From assembly GCA_016215115.1 (NCBI GenBank), contig JACRLN010000012.1, positions 62,001-126,000 of the forward strand: a stretch of 64,000 nt of DNA, read 5' to 3'. Below the pieces are notes generated by a model, which searched no databases, was not told the origin of the DNA, and was given only the letters and a program-made list of their open reading frames with translations. This DNA comes from Nitrospirota bacterium. GTDB lineage: Bacteria > Nitrospirota > Thermodesulfovibrionia > UBA6902. How positions within the stretch are numbered: position 1 is the stretch's first letter; every line of letters begins with the position of its first letter. Made by a program: the position numbers and the translations under genes. Shown in pieces: positions 40,932 through 49,669 of this stretch.

Positions 40932-42728
40932 TTGTTAAAAAGAAAGAGACAGAAAATCGATGACAGGAAACTCTGGGATGAAGATCTGAAGAATATCCCG
41001 CTTGAAAACAGCAGGAAAAGGGCCGTTGTTATTATTACAATAATAACTTTCGGTTTTGTTGTTATATTATTTCGCCTCATAAATCTCATGATTTTCGATC
41101 ATGAGAAGCTGTCCGGAAGAGCTTCCCAGCAATATATCCGCGAAAAAACATTAACGCCGCAGAGGGGAGTTATATGGGACAGGAACATGAAAGAGATGGC
41201 TACAAATATTGAAACGGATTCTCTCTATGCAGTGCCGTCCAACATAAGAGATGCAGGCAAATTGTCCACAAAAATTGCTCCGATAATAAAAGTCTCAGCA
41301 GGAGAGATAAACAGACTATTGGTAAAAAAGAAGGAAAGGTCTTTTACCTGGCTTTCGCGAAGGATGGATATGGACACCAGTGAAAAATTAAATGTACTGC
41401 GGGAACCTATCAAAGAAGGGGAGATAGGCTTTGTAACTGAGCCTAAACGTTATTATCCAAAAGGACAGACAGCTTCTCATATTCTGGGTTTTGCCAACAT
41501 TGATGACAAGGGAATCGCCGGACTTGAACTTGTTTATAATGATTATTTAAAAGGCGAGGTGAAAAGCGTTTCTGTGGGCATGGATGCACGCGGGAAGAGC
41601 CTTGTCAGTGACGTTAAAGAGGCTGCGCCAGGCAATAACATTTTACTTACTGTTGATGAGGGACTTCAGTATATCGTTGAGAGAGAATTGACAAACGCCA
41701 TGGAAGAGAGGGAGGCAAAGGCTGCTGTGGCAATCATGATGAATCCGATGACAGGAGAAATCCTTGCACTGGCTAACAGGCCTACTTATGACCCAAATTT
41801 TCCAGCCGAAGCCGGCGGTGAAGAAAAACGAAACAGGGCCATTACCGATTTGTATGAGCCCGGCTCCACGATGAAGTCAATCCTTGCATCTGCTGCCATA
41901 GAGGAGAAGGCGGTCAGTCTGGACAATATGTTTGACGTCTCAAAAGGCTCTATCACGGTTGGAGGCAAAACGATCCATGATGCTCACAGGCATGGGGTAC
42001 TTAATTTTCAGGAGGTCATAAAAAAATCTTCAAATGTCGGGGCCGTAAAGATCGGGATGAGGCTCGGGGCCACAAAATATTATGAGTATATGAAAAGGTT
42101 TGGCTTTGGTGAGAAGACCGGCATAGACTTCCCCGGTGAAGCAAGGGGGATTCTCAGGAATGTAAAAAACTGGTCTGGTACATCGCTTGCTGCAATGTCG
42201 ATAGGTCAGGAAATAGGAATGACGCCTTTACAGATGTTAAGGGCCTATTCTGCAATAGCAAACGGCGGCGTTTTGATGAAGCCGTATATTGTTTCGGAGA
42301 TAATCTCGCCGGACGGCAAAGCAATTAAACGGAATTCTCCAACTGAAGAAAGAAGGGTTATATCCAGGACAACTGCTGCAACGCTCAGGGATATACTGAA
42401 AACAGTTGTTGAAGAGGGAGGTACAGCGCAGAGGGCTAATGTGAAAGGTAATCTTGTTGCTGGCAAGACAGGTACTGCCCAGATATTCGACCCCAAAACA
42501 GGACAGTATTCCAGGAACAGATTTGTGAGTTCATTTGTTGGTTTTGCCCCTGCTGATAACCCGAAGGTAGCGCTTATTGTTGTTATTTATGAACCTGTAG
42601 GGGAAACATATGGAGGACTTGTTGCAGCTCCTGTATTTAAGAATATTATTGAACATACGTTTGCATATCTTGATGTGCCGATGGAAAAAGATGAGAATAA
42701 AATTTATCTTGTCAGCAGGGCCCGTTAA
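40932..42728 (+). CDS. ftsI: Division transpeptidase FtsI (class B PBP)
   Basis: The 598-residue penicillin-binding protein has one membrane anchor (VVIITIITFGFVVILF), a pedestal domain (LTPQRGVIWDRNMKEMATN), and the transpeptidase motifs SxxK in EPGSTMKSI, SxN in SSNVG and KTG in AGKTGTAQI. No PASTA domain is present. It uses a TTG start at 40932, since an in-frame stop lies just upstream. It cross-links septal peptidoglycan with FtsW. Confidence 0.95.
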   Translation: MLKRKRQKIDDRKLWDEDLKNIPLENSRKRAVVIITIITFGFVVILFRLINLMIFDHEKLSGRASQQYIREKTLTPQRGVIWDRNMKEMATNIETDSLYAVPSNIRDAGKLSTKIAPIIKVSAGEINRLLVKKKERSFTWLSRRMDMDTSEKLNVLREPIKEGEIGFVTEPKRYYPKGQTASHILGFANIDDKGIAGLELVYNDYLKGEVKSVSVGMDARGKSLVSDVKEAAPGNNILLTVDEGLQYIVERELTNAMEEREAKAAVAIMMNPMTGEILALANRPTYDPNFPAEAGGEEKRNRAITDLYEPGSTMKSILASAAIEEKAVSLDNMFDVSKGSITVGGKTIHDAHRHGVLNFQEVIKKSSNVGAVKIGMRLGATKYYEYMKRFGFGEKTGIDFPGEARGILRNVKNWSGTSLAAMSIGQEIGMTPLQMLRAYSAIANGGVLMKPYIVSEIISPDGKAIKRNSPTEERRVISRTTAATLRDILKTVVEEGGTAQRANVKGNLVAGKTGTAQIFDPKTGQYSRNRFVSSFVGFAPADNPKVALIVVIYEPVGETYGGLVAAPVFKNIIEHTFAYLDVPMEKDENKIYLVSRAR

Positions 42729-42819
42729 AGGATTTTTCAGGCGGTATAGGATATGCGGTATTATCATGTATTAATTACGATCTTACGGATATTGTAAATG
42801 AATTGCTCTTGCGGGATAA

Positions 42820-44349
42820 ATGACATTATCGAAACTTTTAGAAGGTCTGAAGGTAAAAAGGAAAACCGGGCCTCTCGATACGGAAATTAAGGGGATCGCT
42901 TATGATTCGAGATTCGTAAAAGAGGGTTTCATTTTTGTGGCTGTCACAGGGTTTTCCGTTGACGGCCATAATTACATAAGAGACGCGGTAAACAGGGGGG
43001 CTGCTGCCGTTGTTTCAGAAAAGGCAGCAGCGGATTTAGAAAGTGCAAATCAATTTGCTGTTCAAAGAAACGCTGCTTTTGTAGAAGTTACAGACAGCAG
43101 GGAAGCCCTGGCTTTAATCTCTGCTGCATTCTACGGCAGGCCCTCCCAACGTTTATCATTAATTGGAATTACAGGAACCAATGGTAAGACAACAACGAGT
43201 TTTATCACAAAAAATATTATTGCCGCAGGGGGCAAAAAGGCCGGCCTTCTGGGAACCATTTGTTACATTACGGGAGATAGTATGACGGCCGCATCGCATA
43301 CGACGCCGGAGTCATTGGATCTTCAAAGGTGTTTAAGCGAGATGGTGTATAATAATATGGATTACGCTGTGCTTGAGGTTTCCTCCCATGCATTGGCTCT
43401 TAAAAGGATAGAAGGGTGTTCTTTCAAGAGCGCAGCTTTTACAAATTTCTCTCAGGACCACCTCGATTTTCACGTCACAATGGAAGAGTACTTCAAAACT
43501 AAGTGCAAGCTCTTTAATTATCTTGATCCGGAAGGAACTGCTGTCCTGAACTGGGATGATCCAAAAATAAAACCATTGGCGCAGAAACTCAACTGTAATG
43601 TGCTTACCTGCGGTCTTGAAGAGGGTGCGATGATACGGGTGGAGAATATCAGAGAAATCAGCAGTCAGCAGTCAGCAGTCAGCGGTAAGAAAATCGGGGG
43701 ATTAGGCGGGATATCATTTGATATTAAGACCCCGAAAGGCGGTTTTACAATAACCTCAAACCTTATCGGACGCTTCAATGTGTACAACATTCTCATGTCT
43801 GTAGGGATAGCTTATTCATTAGGCATCAGTGAAGATGTGATGCAGCAGGGGATCTGGAATACAAAACCTGTTGAAGGACGTTTTGAAAATATAGATGAAG
43901 GACAGAAGTTCTTATGCATAGTTGATTATGCGCATACGGATGATGCACTGAAAAAGCTTATTCAGGAGGCAAGGCATTTAACAAAGAAGAGGGTAATAAC
44001 GGTTTTTGGCTGCGGAGGCAACAGAGACAGGACAAAAAGACCATTAATGGGTGCAGTAGCATCTGAATTGAGTGATTTTGTAATTGTCACTTCAGACAAT
44101 CCTCGAAATGAAGACCCCCTGGAGATAATTAAGGATATATTGAAAGGTATCATTAAAAATAATTTTATTGTACAGCCTGACAGAGCAGCGGCTATCAGGG
44201 AGGCGGTAGCGATGACAAAAGAAGGTGATACATTACTTGTTGCAGGTAAGGGTCATGAGGCTTATCAGGAGATAAAGGGAGTGAGGCACCACTTTAGTGA
44301 TAAAGAGGTGTTGAGGGAGGAGATTAAAAAGCTATTAGCTGATAGCTGA
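42820..44349 (+). CDS. murE: UDP-MurNAc-tripeptide synthetase MurE (mDAP type)
   Basis: The 509-residue ligase has GITGTNGKTTTSFI (ATP loop), the substrate region SHTTPESLDLQRCL and DNPRNEDP, whose Asn-Pro-Arg selects meso-diaminopimelate over lysine. Repeat-derived ISSQQSAVSG interrupts the middle domain at about residue 285-296. The final residues LLADS and the TGA stop come from a GCTGATA heptamer tract. Acts in the cytoplasm. Confidence 0.95.
   Translation: MTLSKLLEGLKVKRKTGPLDTEIKGIAYDSRFVKEGFIFVAVTGFSVDGHNYIRDAVNRGAAAVVSEKAAADLESANQFAVQRNAAFVEVTDSREALALISAAFYGRPSQRLSLIGITGTNGKTTTSFITKNIIAAGGKKAGLLGTICYITGDSMTAASHTTPESLDLQRCLSEMVYNNMDYAVLEVSSHALALKRIEGCSFKSAAFTNFSQDHLDFHVTMEEYFKTKCKLFNYLDPEGTAVLNWDDPKIKPLAQKLNCNVLTCGLEEGAMIRVENIREISSQQSAVSGKKIGGLGGISFDIKTPKGGFTITSNLIGRFNVYNILMSVGIAYSLGISEDVMQQGIWNTKPVEGRFENIDEGQKFLCIVDYAHTDDALKKLIQEARHLTKKRVITVFGCGGNRDRTKRPLMGAVASELSDFVIVTSDNPRNEDPLEIIKDILKGIIKNNFIVQPDRAAAIREAVAMTKEGDTLLVAGKGHEAYQEIKGVRHHFSDKEVLREEIKKLLADS
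43657..43686. repeat. CAGTCAG heptamers in murE
   Basis: AGCAGTCAGCAGTCAGCAGT: four near copies, encoding SSQQSAVSG in frame within the central domain. Confidence 0.9.
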
Positions 44350-44362
44350 TAGCTGATAGCTA
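44333..44362. repeat. GCTGATA heptamers spanning the murE stop
   Basis: AGCTGATAGCTGATAGCTGA begins in the murE codons for Ala-Asp-Ser, supplies the TGA stop and runs up to the murF ATG. Confidence 0.92.
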
Positions 44363-45741
44363 TGGCTTTGACAGCAGATGAAATAATTAAGTCAGCAGGA
44401 GGAGAGTTGCTCTGCGGCAATTCAAAGACATTCAGTGGCGTCTCAATTGATTCGCGAACTATTTCAGAAGGTGAAGTGTTTTTTGCAATCAGAGGAGAAA
44501 AGTTTGACGGGCACAACTTTCTCGACAAGGCGCTTTTAAAAGGTATAGGTGCGGTTGTGGATTCCAGACCTGTGTCATTACCGAAAGACAGGGTAATGAT
44601 TTATGTAAAAGATACCCTTAAAGCTTTGCAGGATTTAGCGCATTATCTGAGGATTAAACTTGATATTCCGGTTGTTGCGATAACCGGAAGCAACGGTAAA
44701 ACAACAACAAAAGAAATGGTGTACTCGATTCTTTCAGGAAGTTTTAAGACATTGAAAAACGAGGGCAATCTTAATAACCATATCGGTTTGCCGTTAAGTC
44801 TCATGAGGCTTGAACCTGATCACGAGGCGATAGTGCTTGAAATGGGAATGAATGCGCCGGGAGAAATAAGAAGACTATGCGAGATAACTGTGCCTACTCA
44901 TGGTATTGTTACCAATATAGGCTCTGCGCATCTTGGCAGACTCGGCAGTTATGAAGCGGTCAGGGATGCGAAGCTTGAAATCCTTGAGAGTCTCAGCGTC
45001 GCGGTTTTGAATGCTGATGACAGGTTCTTGATGCAGGGAGTTGCAGAGACAAAAAAATTTAATGGGGAAATTATCACCTTTTCAATTAATAATGATTCTC
45101 ACGTTATGGCAAAAGATATTCAGATAACAGAAAGAGGCAGTAATTTTAAACTGGAATTCAAAGATGCGGGCCTTATCCCTGTCAATCTGAACATTCATGG
45201 TATTTTTAATGTGTATAACGCCCTTGCAGCATCGGCTGTGTGCTTTTCATTAGGCATTCAAATCGATGAAATAAAAAGAGCTCTCGAAGAGTTCAGTGCT
45301 TTTCCTATGAGATTTGAGATAACAGAAAGGGAAGAGATAACAGTAATAAATGATGCATATAATGCAAATCCTTCGTCAATGGAAGAATCCCTTAAAGAAT
45401 TGATCCGTCCGGGCAGAAGGGGAAGAAGGATTGCCGCATTAGGCGATATGCGTGAGCTAAATGACTTTTCGGAGGAAGCACACAGGACCCTTGGGAGGAT
45501 GATAGCTGAAGTGAATGTAGATGTTTTTATAGCAGTTGGAGAGATGATGAGTCTGGCAGCAGAAGAATGTATGAAGGTAAAAGGAGGGAAATCTGTACCG
45601 GAGATTTATACATTCAGGGATGTAAATGATGCTAACGAGGATATGATGAATATAGTGAAACATGGAGATATAATACTGATAAAAGGTTCACGCTTGATGC
45701 AGATGGAAAAAATAGCAGGGAGAATATTGGATGCTATATAA
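44362..45741 (+). CDS. murF: UDP-MurNAc-pentapeptide ligase MurF
   Basis: It adds D-Ala-D-Ala. The 459-residue protein shows SGVSIDSRTISEGEVFFAI, the ATP loop VVAITGSNGKTTTKEM, EGNLNNHIGLPLSL and VINDAYNANPSSMEESL. No repeat insert is seen within it. The ATG lies 12 bases after the murE stop, at the end of a heptamer tract that blurs the ribosome-binding site. The stop overlaps mraY by 11 bases. Confidence 0.95.
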   Translation: MALTADEIIKSAGGELLCGNSKTFSGVSIDSRTISEGEVFFAIRGEKFDGHNFLDKALLKGIGAVVDSRPVSLPKDRVMIYVKDTLKALQDLAHYLRIKLDIPVVAITGSNGKTTTKEMVYSILSGSFKTLKNEGNLNNHIGLPLSLMRLEPDHEAIVLEMGMNAPGEIRRLCEITVPTHGIVTNIGSAHLGRLGSYEAVRDAKLEILESLSVAVLNADDRFLMQGVAETKKFNGEIITFSINNDSHVMAKDIQITERGSNFKLEFKDAGLIPVNLNIHGIFNVYNALAASAVCFSLGIQIDEIKRALEEFSAFPMRFEITEREEITVINDAYNANPSSMEESLKELIRPGRRGRRIAALGDMRELNDFSEEAHRTLGRMIAEVNVDVFIAVGEMMSLAAEECMKVKGGKSVPEIYTFRDVNDANEDMMNIVKHGDIILIKGSRLMQMEKIAGRILDAI

Positions 45742-46813
45742 CTTGTTTTATTATTTTCACGATTATTATTCGCCATTTAATGTATTCAGGTATATTACGT
45801 TCAGGACTGCATTGGCTATTATTACTTCTTTAGTCATAACTTTTATATCGGCTCCATGGATAATAGGAAAACTCAGGAAACTTAGCATGACGCAGTATGT
45901 AAGAGATGACGGACCGCGGACCCATCTGAAAAAAGAGGGGACCCCGACAATGGGCGGTATCATGATTATCTTGTCTGTAGTTCTCAGTGTTTTGATGTGG
46001 GGCGATTTGAGCAATAAATTTATCTTAATCATGATAGCGTCAATTATAGGTTTTGGCCTTATAGGGTTAACGGATGATTATCTGAAAGTTGTTAAGAAAA
46101 ACCCCAAGGGATTAGGTGGATGGTATAAAGCCGGTGCACAGATCGCACTTGCTATTGCAATCGGCTTTAGCTTTTACTATGATCCTAACGATATTTATAT
46201 TGCAAAGTTAAGTATTCCTTTTTTTAAAAAATGGCTTATTGATCTTGGCTGGTTCTACGTCCCTTTTACAATTCTTGTAATTGTAGGGGCATCTAATGCA
46301 GTAAACCTGACTGATGGCATTGACGGTCTTGCGATTGGATTAGTTGGAGTCGCTTCTCTTGCAAACGCTGTATTCGTATATATTTCAGGACATACGGGTT
46401 TCTCGCAATACCTGAATGTGCTTTACCTCCCCGGGACGGGAGAGCTTACAGTTTTTTGTGGAGCAATGTTTGGCGCTGCTCTTGGTTTTCTCTGGTATAA
46501 CAGTTATCCTGCCGATATTTTTATGGGAGATGTAGGCTCACTCGCTCTGGGTGGGGCGCTCGGGACGCTTGCAGTAATAACCAAACAGGAAATTGTTCTG
46601 GCTATTGTCGGCGCTATTTTTGTTATAGAGACTTTCTCGGTAATAATTCAGGTTTCATCATTTAAACTTACTGGAAAAAGGGTTTTTAAGATGGCGCCCA
46701 TCCATCACCATTTCGAAGTTAAAGGATGGCCTGAAACAAAGGTGATTGTAAGATTCTGGATAATAGGTATTATCCTTGCGCTTTTGAGTTTAACGACGTT
46801 GAAGGTGAGGTAA
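45731..46813 (+). CDS. mraY: Phospho-MurNAc-pentapeptide transferase MraY
   Basis: MraY makes lipid I at the inner membrane. The 360-residue polytopic protein has about ten hydrophobic segments, GTPTMGGIMII, the aspartate motif GLTDDYLKV, NLTDGIDGLAIG with the catalytic Asp, and the C-terminal APIHHHFEVKGWPE. It is repeat-free. A heptamer tract (TAATAGC-like) follows its stop in the gap to murD. Confidence 0.96.
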   Translation: MLYNLFYYFHDYYSPFNVFRYITFRTALAIITSLVITFISAPWIIGKLRKLSMTQYVRDDGPRTHLKKEGTPTMGGIMIILSVVLSVLMWGDLSNKFILIMIASIIGFGLIGLTDDYLKVVKKNPKGLGGWYKAGAQIALAIAIGFSFYYDPNDIYIAKLSIPFFKKWLIDLGWFYVPFTILVIVGASNAVNLTDGIDGLAIGLVGVASLANAVFVYISGHTGFSQYLNVLYLPGTGELTVFCGAMFGAALGFLWYNSYPADIFMGDVGSLALGGALGTLAVITKQEIVLAIVGAIFVIETFSVIIQVSSFKLTGKRVFKMAPIHHHFEVKGWPETKVIVRFWIIGIILALLSLTTLKVR

Positions 46814-46816
46814 ACA

Positions 46817-46852
46817 GCTAATAGCTAATAGCTGACAGCTATCAGCTTTTAT
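46817..46852. repeat. AGCTAAT/AGCTGAC heptamers between mraY and murD
   Basis: AGCTAATAGCTAATAGCTGA and AGCTATCAGC fill most of the 52-base gap; related to the unit at the murE end. Confidence 0.8.
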
Positions 46853-46865
46853 ACATGACATATAA

Positions 46866-48395
46866 ATGATAACGATGCAAGATAAGATAAATATTTTCAA
46901 AGACAAGAACATAGTTGTCGTAGGACTTGCAAGAAGCGGCACAGGCGCTGCAAACCTCCTGTCCGGATTAGGGGCGGAAGTGACTATTACAGATAGTAAA
47001 TCCCGCAACTCGCTTGAGGCTAATATTAAAAAATTATTACCGTCTGTAAAGGTTATAACGGATGGTAATCCATCAGAAGTCCTCAATACAGCAGATCTAA
47101 TCGTGATAAGTCCCGGAGTGCCTCTTACAATCCCTCCTCTTGAACGTGCGAGACTTAAAGGCATCCCGGTGATTGGCGAACTTGAGCTTGCGTATCAGGT
47201 AATAAAGTCAGAAGTCAGAAGTCAGAAGTCAGAAGGGGCGATTCATGAATCGCCCTTACAGATAACAAAACCCTCTTTTATTGGAATCACAGGGACAAAT
47301 GGCAAGTCAACTACGACTACACTTGTTGATTTGATGCTGAAAGAAGAGAGATTTAATACTCTGTTAGGCGGGAATATCGGTATAGCTTTGACGGAGGAGA
47401 TATTAAAGGCAGTCAGCAGTCAGCAGTCAGGTAGGGGCGAACGGCCGTTCGCCCCTACGTCCATCGATTACATCGTTACAGAGATCTCAAGTTTTCAACT
47501 TGAGACGATAAGAGAATTCAGACCGAAGATCGCGGCTCTTCTAAACATAACACCCGACCACCTTGACAGATATAAAAATATGCAAGAGTATGTTGATGCA
47601 AAGGTGAGGATTTTTGAAAACCAGACATCGGGAGATTTTCTGATTCTGAATGCAGATGATCCTTTGTTAATGAAAGTGAGAAGTGAGAAGTTGGAAGTTA
47701 GAAGTGAAAAACCTGACATCTTTTATTTCAGCCGCATGAGCGAGGTAGAAGGAATTTATTTGAAAGATGGCATTATTTACTGCAATTTGCCTGAATCTAT
47801 TGTAGGGGCGATTCATGAATCGCCCCTACGGATTAACGCGAATGAAATCCGCATCCAGGGCGTTCACAACATCGAGAATGCAATGGCAGCTTCATTGGTT
47901 GCCTTGATTGCTGGATGTTCATTTGATACCGTCAGAAATGTGCTAAAAAAATTCCCCGGGCTTGAACACAGACTGGAGTTTGTCAGCGAGATCAGGGGGG
48001 TCAAATTTATCAATGACTCAAAGGGTACGAATGTAGGCGCTGTTGCAAAGTCTCTGGAAGGTTTCAATAAAGTAATATTGATTATGGGTGGACTGGATAA
48101 AGGAAGCGATTTTTCTGTTTTAAGAGATTTAGTAAAGCAACAAGTTAAATATCTGATCCTGATCGGCAAGGCAAAGGATAAAATCGCAAAGGCATTGGAG
48201 GGTATAACAGAAACGCTTATAGCTGAGAACATCAATTCAGCCGTTGAGTTGTCACTATCAAAGGCTTCCGCAGGCGATGTGGTATTGTTGTCACCCGGCT
48301 GCGCAAGTTTCGACATGTTTCAGGATTTTGAAGACAGAGGGAGAAAATTTAAAGAGGCAGTTAGATTAATTCAAAACTCAAAACTCAAAACTTAA
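46866..48395 (+). CDS. murD: UDP-MurNAc-L-Ala:D-Glu ligase MurD, with several repeat inserts
   Basis: The 509-residue enzyme (family about 440-460) has the N-terminal VVVGLARSGTGAANLL, the ATP loop GITGTNGKSTTTTL, TEISSFQLETI and the C-terminal INDSKGTNVGAV. Four in-frame inserts account for the excess: [47 protein letters not shown] and IVGAIHESPLR. The final residues QNSKLKT and the stop come from a heptamer tract. Insert sites lie in loops between conserved blocks. Function should be kept because the cluster is otherwise intact. Confidence 0.94.
   Translation: MITMQDKINIFKDKNIVVVGLARSGTGAANLLSGLGAEVTITDSKSRNSLEANIKKLLPSVKVITDGNPSEVLNTADLIVISPGVPLTIPPLERARLKGIPVIGELELAYQVIKSEVRSQKSEGAIHESPLQITKPSFIGITGTNGKSTTTTLVDLMLKEERFNTLLGGNIGIALTEEILKAVSSQQSGRGERPFAPTSIDYIVTEISSFQLETIREFRPKIAALLNITPDHLDRYKNMQEYVDAKVRIFENQTSGDFLILNADDPLLMKVRSEKLEVRSEKPDIFYFSRMSEVEGIYLKDGIIYCNLPESIVGAIHESPLRINANEIRIQGVHNIENAMAASLVALIAGCSFDTVRNVLKKFPGLEHRLEFVSEIRGVKFINDSKGTNVGAVAKSLEGFNKVILIMGGLDKGSDFSVLRDLVKQQVKYLILIGKAKDKIAKALEGITETLIAENINSAVELSLSKASAGDVVLLSPGCASFDMFQDFEDRGRKFKEAVRLIQNSKLKT
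47205..47258. repeat. TCAGAAG heptamers plus palindrome in murD
   Basis: Four TCAGAAG units are followed directly by GGGGCGATTCATGAATCGCCC (47235-47255). Encodes [18 protein letters not shown]. Confidence 0.93.
47409..47458. repeat. CAGTCAG heptamers plus variant palindrome in murD
   Basis: GCAGTCAGCAGTCAGCAGTC precedes a perfect 28-bp palindrome (47431-47458, half site GTAGGGGCGAACGG). This one is read in another frame, giving GRGERPFAPT. Confidence 0.93.
47676..47712. repeat. GTGAGAA heptamers in murD
   Basis: AGTGAGAAGTGAGAAGTTGG and AGTTAGAAGTGAAAA encode VRSEKLEVRSEK between the central-domain blocks ILNADDPLLM and DIFYFSR. Confidence 0.85.
47802..47829. repeat. 28-bp palindrome in murD (VGAIHESPL)
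   Basis: The standard half site GTAGGGGCGATTCA plus complement, 28 bases, perfect. In frame. Confidence 0.96.
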
Positions 48396-48396
48396 A
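48368..48396. repeat. CAAAACT heptamers at the murD stop
   Basis: TCAAAACTCAAAACTCAAAA encodes QNSKLKT and supplies the TAA stop; four bases later ftsW starts. Confidence 0.85.
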
Positions 48397-48399
48397 ACT

Positions 48400-49608
48400 A
48401 TGAATTCTAAAGACACACGCGGCATTATAATTTCTGTTTTTTTGCTGATATGCATGGGCATCCTCATGGTGTATAGTTCAACCGTCCTGATGTCCATGAA
48501 GAAATATAACAATAGTTTTCATTATTTGTTGAGTCATATTGCTACAGTATTTGTTGGAATTGCAGCGATGGTTATATTGTCAAAGATAGATTATAAAATC
48601 TTCAGACGGCCGCTATTTCATCTATCATCTTTTCAAGTTTCATTACTTCATGTACTATTGTTAGTTTCTCTGATACTATTATTGCTTGTTTTTGTGCCGG
48701 GTATCGGTATCTCCGCCAAAGGGGCCAAGAGATGGATCAGACTCTGGCCCACCACATTTCAACCTTCAGAGTTTGTGAAATTGGTAATGGTGATATTTCT
48801 TGCGGACCATATGGATAAGAATCTTCACAGGATGAAAGACCTCCGTTACGGCATTGCGATACCCATCGGCGTTATGGTTTTATTTCAGGGGATAATCATA
48901 CTTCAGCCGGATTTCGGCGCAGTAATGAGTCTGGGAATCCTTACTATAGGGCTTTTGATTCTGGGAGGTTTAAGGTTGAGATACATAGGTTGTATGCTTC
49001 TGTTCGCGATACCGGCTGCATGTAAACTCGCTACATCTGCTTCATACAGGGTGAAAAGGATTACGTGCTTTACGGATCCCTGGAAAGAACCTCTTGGTTG
49101 CGGATTCCAGCTTGTGCAGTCTTTCATCGCCTTCGGCAACGGGGGGGTAACAGGCCTCGGCCTCGGAGGCAGCAAGCAGAAACTGTATTTTCTGCCGGAG
49201 GTTCACACCGATTTTATTTTTTCTTTGATAGGAGAAGAACTGGGATTTATAGGCGCTGTTTTTGTACTGTTCGTTTTCTTTTATTTTTTTATAAAAGGTA
49301 TCAAGGTTGCCGGAAAAACAAATGATTCGTTCAGTTATTTCCTGACACTTGGTTTAACGATGATGATAGGCGTTCAGGTAATTATCAATTTTGCAGTAAC
49401 AACAGGACTGATGCCTACAAAAGGGCTGCCGCTGCCTTTTATAAGCTATGGCGGCTCATCGCTCCTCATCAATCTGGCTGCGGTCGGGATATTGATAAAC
49501 ATATCAAAAAACAATGAAGGCAGGGACGTGGAGAACAGAACGCTTGTTGACAGCTCTGCCTTCCGTAATACTTACATGTTTAATAAACCGCAGAGGGCGA
49601 AGATATGA
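48400..49608 (+). CDS. ftsW: Septal peptidoglycan polymerase FtsW
   Basis: FtsW is a SEDS glycosyltransferase working with FtsI. The 402-residue protein has about ten membrane segments, with KGAKRWIRLWPTTFQPSEFVKL, QPDFGAVMSL, EVHTDFIFSLIGEELGF and PLPFISYGGSSL in the expected order. The start ATG is four bases after the murD stop. The gap to murG (49609-49669) is an A/G-rich degenerate heptamer-like tract. Confidence 0.95.
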   Translation: MNSKDTRGIIISVFLLICMGILMVYSSTVLMSMKKYNNSFHYLLSHIATVFVGIAAMVILSKIDYKIFRRPLFHLSSFQVSLLHVLLLVSLILLLLVFVPGIGISAKGAKRWIRLWPTTFQPSEFVKLVMVIFLADHMDKNLHRMKDLRYGIAIPIGVMVLFQGIIILQPDFGAVMSLGILTIGLLILGGLRLRYIGCMLLFAIPAACKLATSASYRVKRITCFTDPWKEPLGCGFQLVQSFIAFGNGGVTGLGLGGSKQKLYFLPEVHTDFIFSLIGEELGFIGAVFVLFVFFYFFIKGIKVAGKTNDSFSYFLTLGLTMMIGVQVIINFAVTTGLMPTKGLPLPFISYGGSSLLINLAAVGILINISKNNEGRDVENRTLVDSSAFRNTYMFNKPQRAKI

Positions 49609-49669
49609 TGGAAAGGGTAGAAGTCAGGAAGATAGGAAGTTATGAAGATGAGAAAAGAGAAGGACAAAT

